From an uncultured Clostridia bacterium (GTDB lineage: Bacteria > Bacillota > Clostridia > Oscillospirales > CAG-272), in NCBI GenBank assembly GCA_937892405.1, contig CALAFS010000018.1:1-7873 (forward strand): a stretch of DNA of 7,873 bases, written 5' to 3'. Made by a program: the position numbers and the translations under genes. The notes beneath the pieces were generated by a model. It was not told the origin of the DNA and searched no databases. It saw only the letters and a program-made list of their open reading frames with translations. Below are positions 1-6,969 of this stretch, piece after piece (the first letter of the stretch is position 1; each line of letters begins with the position of its first letter).

Positions 1-989
1 ATGCCGCAGCGGTAGCATAACTCATTCTCGCACGCGCCGGTGGCGAAGAAGGTGCGGATATTCTCCACCGTGGTGCCCGCGATACCGGAGAGCGCCTCCT
101 CGGTCAGGAACGCCTGATGCGAGGTAACAAGGACATTCGGCATGGAGATCAGGCGGGCGAGGGTGTCGTCCTCGAGGATGTGCCCGGAATTATCTTCAAA
201 GAAGATGTCGGATTCCTCCTCGTAGACATCGAGGCAGGCGGCACCGATTTTTCTCTCTTTGATCCCTTCGAGCAGATCTTCCGAGCGGATCAGAGCGCCG
301 CGCGATGTGTTGACGATGACGACGCCTTTCTTCATTTTTGCAATGTTTTCTTTACAAATCAGATATTTTGTCTCCTCGGTTAAGGGACAATGCAGGGAGA
401 TGATGTCACTCTCGGCAAAGAGTGTGTCGAGTGAAACATATTCGATCCCGGCGTCCTCCGCGGGGTACTTATCATAACCGAGCACCCGCATGCCGAAGCC
501 GCGGCAGATCGCGGCGAAGGTACGCCCGATCTTCCCCGTGCCGATGACGCCGACCGTCTTTCCGTAAAGATCAAAGCCGACGAGACCGTTCAGACTGAAG
601 TTGAAATCCCGCGTGCGGTTATAGGCTTTATGCACGCGGCGCACGGAGGTGAGGAGCATCGCCATCGCGTGCTCCGCGACGGCATAGGGCGAGTAGGCGG
701 GGACGCGGACGACATGGATATGCCCGAAGGCGTGCCGGACATCGACATTGTTGTATCCCGCACAGCGCAGAGCGACAAGGCGGACACCGCCCGCCTCCAG
801 CGCGTCGAGCGCCGCGGCATCGACCGTATCGTTGACGAAAACGCAGGCGGCATCATACCCGTGCGCGAGATCTGCGGTGTCTGCATTCAGCTTGGTCTCG
901 AAGAACTTGATCTTCATATCTTCGGGACACGCCGCCTCGAATGCGGCGCGGTCATACGGTTTCGTATCGAAAAAAGCGACTTTTATCAT
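1..989 (-). CDS. ldhA: D-lactate dehydrogenase (NAD-dependent, LdhA type), 3' end cut by window
   Basis: A cytoplasmic fermentative enzyme that reduces pyruvate to D-lactate and regenerates NAD+. I read 329 codons without a stop; the frame leaves the window at base 1, probably only a few residues from the end, since E. coli LdhA is 329 residues. The fold is that of the D-2-hydroxyacid dehydrogenases. A Rossmann motif GTGKIG lies at 150-155, and Asp173 at the end of the next strand fits NAD rather than NADP. The catalytic triad is complete: Arg230 (in NTSRG), Glu259 and His291 (in HQAFLT). Segments such as ISLHCPLT, VNTSRGALI and DIFFED closely follow E. coli LdhA as I remember it, which separates it from phosphoglycerate or hydroxyisocaproate dehydrogenases. 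The ATG at 989 is preceded by a modest purine-rich site, GGAAAGAG at 1003-996. After the usual NEL end the protein continues with a Cys-containing tail, CYRCG. It is separated from the upstream permease by a likely terminator, so it is probably its own transcription unit. Confidence 0.92.
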   Translation of the reverse strand, partial: MIKVAFFDTKPYDRAAFEAACPEDMKIKFFETKLNADTADLAHGYDAACVFVNDTVDAAALDALEAGGVRLVALRCAGYNNVDVRHAFGHIHVVRVPAYSPYAVAEHAMAMLLTSVRRVHKAYNRTRDFNFSLNGLVGFDLYGKTVGVIGTGKIGRTFAAICRGFGMRVLGYDKYPAEDAGIEYVSLDTLFAESDIISLHCPLTEETKYLICKENIAKMKKGVVIVNTSRGALIRSEDLLEGIKERKIGAACLDVYEEESDIFFEDNSGHILEDDTLARLISMPNVLVTSHQAFLTEEALSGIAGTTVENIRTFFATGACENELCYRCG

Positions 990-1016
990 AACAAACTCTT
1001 TCCGCCACATAAGAGG

Positions 1017-1024
1017 CTTATATC
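1017..1024 (-). promoter_or_regulatory. Possible -10 element close to ldhA
   Basis: The minus strand reads GATATAAG here. A start about 7 nt downstream would give a leader of roughly 20 nt that still contains the purine-rich site at 1003-996. No recognisable -35 hexamer sits 16-18 nt upstream, so this rests on one AT-rich octamer in a GC-rich genome. The TATAAT at 1155-1150 is the alternative. Confidence 0.22.
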
Positions 1025-1046
1025 AAAGGTTTTTGAATTTTCCGAT

Positions 1047-1062
1047 GTTTTCGTGAGAAAAC
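1047..1062 (-). other. Small hairpin directly behind the terminator stem
   Basis: On the minus strand GTTTTC and GAAAAC form a perfect 6-bp stem around the tetraloop TCAC. It abuts the larger stem at 1063-1087 with no spacer. Its 5' arm supplies the short U-rich stretch that would follow that stem in RNA. It could be part of a tandem terminator, or its pairing could compete with the U-tract. The stem is AT-rich and weak. Confidence 0.4.
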
Positions 1063-1087
1063 CAAAACGGGATCGGGACCCGTTTTG
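1063..1087 (-). terminator. Rho-independent terminator after the AEC permease gene
   Basis: On the minus strand CAAAACGGG and CCCGTTTTG pair perfectly over 9 bp around a 7-nt loop, followed by GGTTTTCTC. The U-tract is short (four in a row) and interrupted, so efficiency may be moderate. It lies 86 nt past the permease stop and upstream of ldhA, where the operon would be expected to end. If transcription instead starts at the TATAAT upstream, the same stem would sit inside the ldhA leader. Confidence 0.6.
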
Positions 1088-1099
1088 AGGGAAATTCGT

Positions 1100-1147
1100 G
1101 CGTGAAACACGGGAGCGTGCCCGTATAATAAACTTAAACTTTCACGC
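1100..1147. repeat. Wide inverted repeat with a nested hairpin in the permease–ldhA gap
   Basis: Arms GCGTGAAA (1100-1107) and TTTCACGC (1140-1147) are perfect 8-bp inverted copies, with centres 40 bp apart, close to four helical turns. Inside them ACGGG (1109-1113) and CCCGT (1120-1124) form a second, 5-bp inverted repeat around a 6-nt loop. The left arm is also part of CGTGAAACACG, a short palindrome with an AAA centre. It could be a paired operator, a branched RNA structure or chance; no regulator is encoded in the window. It does not match the clostridial Rex consensus as I recall it. Confidence 0.4.
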
Positions 1148-1149
1148 CC

Positions 1150-1155
1150 ATTATA
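1150..1155 (-). promoter_or_regulatory. Perfect -10 hexamer TATAAT reading toward ldhA
   Basis: The minus strand carries an exact TATAAT just past the permease stop. No TTGACA-like -35 lies 16-18 nt upstream and there is no extended -10 TG. If used, transcription would begin near 1143 and give an ldhA leader of about 150 nt containing the terminator-like stem. A second exact TATAAT faces the opposite way at 1124-1129 and also lacks a -35, so chance AT-richness is a real alternative. Confidence 0.28.
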
Positions 1156-1172
1156 TCCGCATGGGCGGCGAG

Positions 1173-2120
1173 TTATACGCTCCCCGCAAGCAGAGGCAAC
1201 AGCAGGGAGACAATCGGCAGGGTAACAATGCTCAGCATCGTGCCGAGGAGAACCGCGTTTGCGGCGTCTTCCTGCCCTTCCCCGATGATCTCCGAAAAGT
1301 TCAGAACAATGGAAGCGATGGGGCAGGCGCAGGTGATGAAGAAGGTTTCCTTGATCTCAAGGGAGATCGGGAGAAAATACACGAGAGCAAAGGCGAGCAG
1401 GGGCAGACCGAACTGCTTCACCGCGACAGCGAAATAAACCGGGCGGTTGGTAAAGACGCGGCGGAAATCCATACCGGCAAGACGCATGCCCATAATCAGC
1501 ATGGAGAGGGGGGTGGACATTCTCGCCGTGGTGGTAATCATGCCGGCAAGATCGCTCGGCAGGGTGATCCCCGTGACGAAAATCAGCATACCGATGGCAA
1601 AGCCGATCATCGTGGGATTGAGAAACAGGGTCTTCGCATTGATGTAATGCACATCGCGTGCAATGATGGCGGAACCGACCGTCCAGGCGATCATATTCAT
1701 AATGAAGGCATAGACCGTAGTATAGATGATGACATCCGACGCGACCTCCGGCATGAGTGCCTCGATGACAGGAATTCCGAAGAAGGCACAGTTGCCGAAC
1801 GCGCAGGCGACCGTCATGATCCGATAGGTGACGCGCTCCCGGCTCTTCTTGTTCAGAACGAGGAAGGTGACGCCGAGCATAACGGCATGAACCGCAAGAC
1901 AAAGCGCGGCGAAGATACCGATTCTCCCGAGCTTTTCAAGGGAAAAAGGAATATGAAACGAATAGATATAAAGGCAGGGCTGGCAGACATAGAGAAGAAT
2001 CTTCGAGCACCCGGGAATACAGGACTCGGAGATCATACCGCGGCGGCGGAGAAGATAGCCGGGGACGGCGGCGAGAAGAATCACCGCGACGGCGGAGAGG
2101 GTCACGAGAAAAGTTGTCAT
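1173..2120 (-). CDS. AEC-family permease (auxin efflux carrier / malate permease type)
   Basis: An inner-membrane secondary transporter of 315 residues; the family moves small organic anions such as malate in bacteria and auxin in plants. I count about ten hydrophobic segments, roughly at 5-24, 40-57, 67-89, 100-118, 128-153, 169-187, 203-216, 227-250, 255-275 and 286-310. This gives the two-half, five-plus-five layout of the family. Typical marks are the opening GYLLRRRG after helix 1, NCAFFGIPV at 110-118 in helix 4 and the Pro-containing start of helix 7. I chose the ATG at 2120 because it places helix 1 where the family has it. A TTG at 2150 in the same frame would add ten residues; neither start has a strong Shine-Dalgarno site. 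It follows the foldase gene by 51 nt with no terminator between them, so it is probably the last gene of the operon. The substrate cannot be read from sequence. Being next to ldhA makes lactate or another fermentation acid a guess. Confidence 0.88.
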   Translation of the reverse strand: MTTFLVTLSAVAVILLAAVPGYLLRRRGMISESCIPGCSKILLYVCQPCLYIYSFHIPFSLEKLGRIGIFAALCLAVHAVMLGVTFLVLNKKSRERVTYRIMTVACAFGNCAFFGIPVIEALMPEVASDVIIYTTVYAFIMNMIAWTVGSAIIARDVHYINAKTLFLNPTMIGFAIGMLIFVTGITLPSDLAGMITTTARMSTPLSMLIMGMRLAGMDFRRVFTNRPVYFAVAVKQFGLPLLAFALVYFLPISLEIKETFFITCACPIASIVLNFSEIIGEGQEDAANAVLLGTMLSIVTLPIVSLLLPLLAGSV

Positions 2121-2171
2121 AAGAATTTCTACTTTCGGTCGGGTCGGCAAAAGACTGTCGGCGGGGTGGAA

Positions 2172-3359
2172 TCAGCGGAAGATAAACTCGCTGTTATACG
2201 GCAGGGATACAATATCGAAGGTGAGGGCTTCCTCCGTCAGGGTGACATCGGGAAGGAAGAGGGAGAGCGTCTTTTCAAACGAAGCATCGGCGACACGGGA
2301 ATAAAAATCGGTGAAGTAACGCGCATTCTGTGAGAGGGTATCGGCGGAAGCGGTCGGTTCTGTGCAGGCAAGGAAAAAGCGGATCTTTCCCTCTTCGTCG
2401 CCGCACTCGGCGTAACTCCCGACGCTCATGGAAAGCGCCTTCTCGACAAGGGACGGGAATGCCTCGGCGAACTCCTTTGTAAACGCACTCCCCTCCGAGA
2501 AGTAGTAACCGTCGGAGAGGTCGCGTCCTTCCCCGTCATCGTACTTTTCGATCAGAGTGGAGAACATCAGAGGGTTCATCATCTCGCCCTCCCCGCTCTC
2601 AAGGTTCGCGATACTCGCACGCACGCGCTCAATCAAAGCGGCGCGCTCCGCGCGCTCGGTATCGGTAAAATCACGGAGAAGATCCTGTCCCCCCTCGGTG
2701 ATCCGATTTCCGTCCTCGTCGAGGAGGAAGGTATCTTCGGTGCGCAGAGCGAGGAGATAAATATGCTTATAATTTGTTTCGAGATAGAGTTTCGCGTCGG
2801 CGGTATTTTTGAGATTTTCGCCGTTTTCTCCGTAGATCGCCGTCTCGGCTCTGCCCGCTTTGTAAAGAATTGTTATCGAATTCACATAATCATCGTAGGT
2901 AAAACCGTATTTTTCGGTCATCTCGTTGAAGTTCTTCTTGCTGCCGTCCGCGCGATAAGTGAGCGCCTGTTCCGCCGCGTCGGCGAGACTCTTTTTCTCC
3001 GCGTCGGTGAGAGTGGCGGCACTGTCGAAGAGGGAGGCGGCGACAAGAGTGCGACGCATGTAATCGGCGAAGCCGTCCGAGAGCCGCTGTCCGTAGCTCA
3101 CCCCCTCCGTGTCGGTCTGCGCCCAAAAGACGGGCGTGTCGTAGGCGCCGATACCGGCGGCGCGCAGAGAGGTAAGGTAGAGTCCTTTATAATAGGAGGC
3201 AAAATAGGAGTAGACCCCCTTCTCGACCGTGATGTTCTTATAAGACGCGACCGCGCGGGCACGGCGCACGGCGGAGATGGTGAACAGGACGGCACCGAAA
3301 ATAAGAATCAGAGCGAGGAAGACGGCGAGGGAGACAAAGAAAATCCGTTTGGCTTTCAT
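2172..3359 (-). CDS. Membrane-anchored SurA/PrsA-like protein with degenerate parvulin domain
   Basis: Probably an extracytoplasmic folding helper of 395 residues. Residues 1-5 are basic and 6-30 form one hydrophobic helix, followed by arginines. There is no lipobox Cys, so I read a signal anchor rather than a PrsA-type lipoprotein. Residues 40-190 are charged and helix-rich, like the SurA/PrsA chaperone arms. Residues 198-335 resemble a parvulin rotamase: KHIYLLAL at its start, then MFSTLIEKYDDGEG, SDGYYF, and an EFAEAF followed by a SVGSY segment. About 50 charged residues (206-257) sit between the first strand and the helix. The second core His, in the usual GYHIIKV, is replaced by GKIRFFL, so isomerase activity is doubtful. 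Its ATG overlaps the mfd stop (ATGA), and AAGGAG at 3373-3368 lies 8 nt upstream, so it should be translated well and coupled to mfd. Clostridia often carry a foldase gene after mfd, which supports the call. Exact family and clients are unknown. Confidence 0.72.
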   Translation of the reverse strand: MKAKRIFFVSLAVFLALILIFGAVLFTISAVRRARAVASYKNITVEKGVYSYFASYYKGLYLTSLRAAGIGAYDTPVFWAQTDTEGVSYGQRLSDGFADYMRRTLVAASLFDSAATLTDAEKKSLADAAEQALTYRADGSKKNFNEMTEKYGFTYDDYVNSITILYKAGRAETAIYGENGENLKNTADAKLYLETNYKHIYLLALRTEDTFLLDEDGNRITEGGQDLLRDFTDTERAERAALIERVRASIANLESGEGEMMNPLMFSTLIEKYDDGEGRDLSDGYYFSEGSAFTKEFAEAFPSLVEKALSMSVGSYAECGDEEGKIRFFLACTEPTASADTLSQNARYFTDFYSRVADASFEKTLSLFLPDVTLTEEALTFDIVSLPYNSEFIFR

Positions 3360-6300
3360 GTTTCGTTCTCCTTTTCTTTGGGGTGCATCGCACCGACATA
3401 ATCGGTGAGGACGGCGAGGGCGACGGTGCTTCCCTCTTCACTGCCGCGCAGACGGTAGGCGACGGCGCCGCCCCCCGGACGGAAGGCAAGCCCCGGATAT
3501 TTTGCGAACAGCTCCGACCAGACAGCAAGATCGGGTTTCTCAATCGTGAAGGTCAGGATACCGCCGCGCTCTTCCACCCGCCGCACCTTCGCACGCACGG
3601 CGAGGGCGCGGATCAAAGAGACACGCAGAAGGCGGGCAGTCGCCTCGGGCAGATCGCCGAAGCGGTCAAGGAACTCGTCCGCGATGTCGCGGTAGTCCTC
3701 CTCGGTTTCAATGAGAGAGATTTTCTTATACATTTCCATGCGGGAGGCGGAGGAGGAAATATAGCTCTCCGGAATGTTCGCATCGTGGTGCATATCGACC
3801 GTAGCTTCAAAGAGAGGTTCGGGCGTCTTCCCTTCCTCCTCGAGCACCGCCTCGGAGAGAAGACGGATATAGAGATCGTAGCCGACGCTGTCGATATAGC
3901 CGTGCTGTTCCGCACCGAGGAGGTTTCCCGCACCGCGGATCTCGAGGTCGCGCAGAGCGATCTTGAACCCCGCGCCGAACTCGGCATACTCACGGATCGT
4001 GGTGAGACGCTTTGTCGCGACCTCGGAGAGCGCCTTCCCCACGCGATAGGTGAAGTAGGCATACGCCTGCCTTGTGCCGCGCCCGACTCTTCCGCGGAGC
4101 TGGTGGAGCTGGGAGAGCCCCATGTGATCGGCGTTTTCGATGATGAGGGTGTTCGCATTCGGGAGGTCGACCCCCGTCTCGACGATGGTGGTGCAGACGA
4201 GGATGTCCAGTTCCCCTCGCACAAGGGACTGCCAGATGTCCTCGAGCTCTTCCTTTTCCATCTGCCCGTGGGCATAGGCGACGCGCGCGGTGGGAAGGGC
4301 TTTCATGATTCTGCCGGCGACAAGGTCAATGTTGTCAATACGGTTATAGAGGTAGAGCACCTGCCCGCCGCGGGCAAGCTCCCGCCCCATGGCTTCGGCG
4401 AGAATCCCGTCGTCGTGCTCGAGCACATAGGTCTGCACGGGGCGGCGGTCGGATGGCGCCTCGTCGAGCACCGACATATCGCTGATGCCGTTCATCGCCA
4501 TATTGAGAGTACGCGGAATGGGAGTGGCGGTCAGAGTGAGTGTATCGACATTTTTCGCCATCTCGCGCAGTTTTTCCTTCTGCGTAACGCCGAAGCGCTG
4601 TTCCTCGTCGATGATAAGAAGTCCGAGATCGCGGAATTCGATTTTTTTGGAGAGGAGCTTATGCGTGCCGATCAGAATGTCGATCTCGCCGCGGCGAAGG
4701 CGGCGGAGAATCGCCTCCTCCTCTTTCGGCGTGCGGAAGCGGGAGAGCATCTCGACCGTAACGGGATAACCGCGCATACGGGAGAGCGCGGTCTGATAAT
4801 GCTGAAGCGCGAGAATCGTCGTCGGGACGAGGAAGGCGACCTGCTTTCCCCCGCTCACTGCCTTGAAGGCGGCGCGGAGGGCGACCTCGGTCTTTCCGAA
4901 GCCGACATCGCCGCAAAGCAGGCGGTTCATCGGCACGGGGCGCTCCATATCCGCCTTGATCTCCTCGATCGCGCGGAGCTGGGAATCGGTCGGCGCGAAC
5001 TCGAAGGAGGCGTCGAACTCCTCCTCCATCTCGGAATCCTTCGGGAAGGCGAAGCCCGGGCGCCGCTGTCTTTCGGCATAGAGGCGGATGAGATCCTTCG
5101 CGATATTCTTCGCGGCGCTCTTCGCCTTCGCGGTCTGGCGCGACCAGTCGGTGCCTCCCATCTTCGAGAGCTTGACCGCGCCGTCGGAGTCCTTGCGTCC
5201 GATGTACTTTCCGATCATCTCGAGACGGTCGCAGGGGACGAAGAGGGTGTCGGTGCCGGCGTACTGCACCGTGATATAATCGCGGGTCGCGCCGTCGACG
5301 GTGACGGTGCTGATCCCCTCGAAGCGTCCGATACCGTATTTTCTGTGCACCACATAGTCGCCGACCGAGAGATCGGCATAGCTCATCAGGCGTTGCCCCG
5401 CGCCTCCCGCTCGGCGAAGAATCCGCGCCTCGCGCCTTGCGGCGACGACGCGTTTCCCCTCGTCCTGCGCCATAGAGAGGACGGCGGCCTTTGCCATCAT
5501 CAACTCGTAACCTTCGTATATTTCCCCGGCAGTGACATAAATCATGCCGTTTTGCATAGAATTGTAGTCAAAGTCAGGCATATCGCAGAGATTGACGGCA
5601 GGAAAATCGTTTTGCCCCAATGAGGAAATCAGGGAGGCGGCGCCCTGCTTATTCTCACAGACGATCAGGACGCGGTAGAGCGCTTTGCGGAAAGTGGTGA
5701 GATCCTCGAAGAGGAGCGAGGCGTTCTCCCCATAAGAAACCGTCCGCCGACAGCGGAAGCCGAACAGCCCCGAGACGCGCATGGTACCGACGCCGCCCGA
5801 GAAAGGATTCAGATGGACGGCGACATTCCGCCCGAGGAAGTCCTCGAGATCGGAGGGATCGGCAAAATAGCTTGCCGCTTCCTCCCCGACGAGCCCCTGC
5901 GAGAGGAGCGCCGCCCGCTCGTCGCGGAGAAGCTCACTCTGCTTTTTGAGATTCTCACGGATCCCCGCCGTGCCGAGAAGATAGGTGGCGGTGCGGGGAT
6001 AAATATCGAAATAGGAAAAGAGGGTGGACTGCCCGTCATAAAGCAGACCCTCGTATTTGTCGCGGAATTCGAGGGGGAGACGGTTTTCGAGCGCATTCTT
6101 CTCTTTTTCGAGCTTCGCGCGGATTTCGTCGTCCTTTGCCTTCGCAAGGAGACGGTCGACCGTCGCGAGAATTCTCGCTCTTGCCTCCTCCGAGACGAGA
6201 GTCTCACCCGCGGGGAGAAAAGAAAGCGTTGGCACGCTCCCGCTCACGCGCTGGGTGATGGGATCGAAGGACTCCATGCGGTCGATCTCGTCGCCGAAAA

Positions 6301-6904
6301 ATTCCAGTCGCACGGGGGCGCTTTCCCCGCCGACGAAGACATCGAGAATTCCGCCGCGGCGGGCATACTGTCCGATGCCGTCGACCATATCGACCTTTGC
6401 ATACCCGAGGGCGAGAAGGCGCTTTTCCAGAGCTTCGGGTGCCATAGTGTCCCCGAGACGAAGCTCAAAGGTCAGGGAGACAAGAAGGGATTCGGGTATG
6501 GTATAAAGCATTGCCGCCGCAGGGGTGGTGACGACAACATCGACCTCTCCCGCAAGGACGGCGGAAAGCACAGTAAGCCTCTCACGCTCCGTATCGTGAG
6601 AGGCTGCCATACTGTGAAAAATCAGATCGCGGGCGGGATAGGCACGGGCGCGGAGTCCGGCTCCCGACAGCGCCGCGGAAATCCGCTTCGCCTCGTCCTC
6701 GTCGGAAACAAGGAGAAGCGCGGGGGTGCCGGTGGCGTCTTTGGCGTCCCGACAGGATTCGGCAAGGAAGGCGAAGGCGGCGCCGGCGGAAAGACCGTTC
6801 ACGACGATGGGCAGAGTCTTTGCCGCCGTGAGCTGTTCTTTCAGGGTGATTGCCGCACTCCGGTACTCCCGATCAAGCCGGATCAGGGAGGTTATGGATC
6901 GCAT
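3356..6904 (-). CDS. mfd: Transcription-repair coupling factor Mfd
   Basis: An ATP-driven DNA translocase that binds stalled RNA polymerase, pushes it off and recruits UvrA for nucleotide excision repair. It has 1182 residues, a normal full length. Order: UvrB-like N-terminal module (about 1-350) without a working Walker A. Within it Arg183, Arg199 and Phe203 keep the spacing of E. coli Arg165, Arg181 and Phe185, the UvrA-contact residues. A CarD-like RNA-polymerase-binding domain follows at about 505-580 (VGDYVVHRKYGIGRFEG). The RecG-like motor has Walker A GDVGFGKT (665-672), DEEQ (766-769), TATPIPRT (792-799), TTIVETGVDLP (905-915) and QLRGRVGRG (935-943). A TRG motif (FGAGFKIALRDLEIRGAGN) follows at about 976-994, then a C-terminal TRCF domain to about 1175. 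The ATG at 6904 has AAAGGA at 6916-6911, 6 nt upstream. It follows pth by 65 nt and overlaps the foldase gene by ATGA. Unlike B. subtilis, no fin gene lies between pth and mfd. Confidence 0.98.
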   Translation of the reverse strand: MRSITSLIRLDREYRSAAITLKEQLTAAKTLPIVVNGLSAGAAFAFLAESCRDAKDATGTPALLLVSDEDEAKRISAALSGAGLRARAYPARDLIFHSMAASHDTERERLTVLSAVLAGEVDVVVTTPAAAMLYTIPESLLVSLTFELRLGDTMAPEALEKRLLALGYAKVDMVDGIGQYARRGGILDVFVGGESAPVRLEFFGDEIDRMESFDPITQRVSGSVPTLSFLPAGETLVSEEARARILATVDRLLAKAKDDEIRAKLEKEKNALENRLPLEFRDKYEGLLYDGQSTLFSYFDIYPRTATYLLGTAGIRENLKKQSELLRDERAALLSQGLVGEEAASYFADPSDLEDFLGRNVAVHLNPFSGGVGTMRVSGLFGFRCRRTVSYGENASLLFEDLTTFRKALYRVLIVCENKQGAASLISSLGQNDFPAVNLCDMPDFDYNSMQNGMIYVTAGEIYEGYELMMAKAAVLSMAQDEGKRVVAARREARILRRAGGAGQRLMSYADLSVGDYVVHRKYGIGRFEGISTVTVDGATRDYITVQYAGTDTLFVPCDRLEMIGKYIGRKDSDGAVKLSKMGGTDWSRQTAKAKSAAKNIAKDLIRLYAERQRRPGFAFPKDSEMEEEFDASFEFAPTDSQLRAIEEIKADMERPVPMNRLLCGDVGFGKTEVALRAAFKAVSGGKQVAFLVPTTILALQHYQTALSRMRGYPVTVEMLSRFRTPKEEEAILRRLRRGEIDILIGTHKLLSKKIEFRDLGLLIIDEEQRFGVTQKEKLREMAKNVDTLTLTATPIPRTLNMAMNGISDMSVLDEAPSDRRPVQTYVLEHDDGILAEAMGRELARGGQVLYLYNRIDNIDLVAGRIMKALPTARVAYAHGQMEKEELEDIWQSLVRGELDILVCTTIVETGVDLPNANTLIIENADHMGLSQLHQLRGRVGRGTRQAYAYFTYRVGKALSEVATKRLTTIREYAEFGAGFKIALRDLEIRGAGNLLGAEQHGYIDSVGYDLYIRLLSEAVLEEEGKTPEPLFEATVDMHHDANIPESYISSSASRMEMYKKISLIETEEDYRDIADEFLDRFGDLPEATARLLRVSLIRALAVRAKVRRVEERGGILTFTIEKPDLAVWSELFAKYPGLAFRPGGGAVAYRLRGSEEGSTVALAVLTDYVGAMHPKEKENET

Positions 6905-6937
6905 ACAGGTTCCTTTATATCGCGCCGTAGCTTGTCT

Positions 6938-6963
6938 TCCCCGTCAGGGCGCGGCGACGGGGA
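6938..6963 (-). other. GC-rich hairpin in the pth–mfd gap
   Basis: On the minus strand TCCCCGTC and GACGGGGA form an 8-bp perfect stem around a 10-nt loop, starting about 7 nt past the pth stop. No U-tract follows, so it is not a standard terminator. The loop contains CGCGCC, complementary to GGCGCG at 6926-6921 just before the mfd ribosome-binding site. A pseudoknot or competing stem is therefore possible. It could stabilise the 3' end of the upstream message or tune mfd translation. A GATATAAAG next to the mfd ribosome site resembles a -10 but lacks a -35. Confidence 0.45.
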
Positions 6964-6969
6964 GCGGGA

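Noticed and set aside
1101..1111. Rex operator upstream of ldhA
   Set aside because: CGTGAAACACG shares only a GTGAAA-type half with some Rex sites and lacks the TTGT/ACAA ends and spacing of the clostridial consensus.
1124..1129. Plus-strand TATAAT as a promoter for an antisense transcript
   Set aside because: It has no -35 hexamer at the right distance and nothing on the plus strand looks like a real gene.
1357..1902. 181-codon minus-strand frame inside the permease gene, rich in His, Arg and Cys
   Set aside because: It is a shifted frame of the AEC gene. Its composition is that of an out-of-frame hydrophobic gene, and no start signal or family motif is visible.
2121..2150. TTG start for the permease that adds ten residues
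   Set aside because: It has no better ribosome-binding site, and the added residues put a polar stretch before helix 1 that family members lack. The ATG at 2120 fits better, though the TTG cannot be excluded.
3613..4275. 220-codon Ser/Arg/Pro-rich minus-strand frame within mfd
   Set aside because: It is a shifted frame of the helicase C-terminal region; the Mfd frame is intact across it with all motifs in order.
3383..5623. 746-codon open frame on the plus strand opposite mfd, plus others at 5813-6982, 1098-2333, 2763-3401 and 630-1088
   Set aside because: Each is exactly in codon register with the minus-strand gene, so its stops correspond to sense TTA, CTA and TCA codons, which are rare in these GC-rich genes. 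The translations are low-complexity, rich in Asp/Glu/Gly/Arg/His, with no recognisable domain, while the minus-strand proteins are unmistakable.
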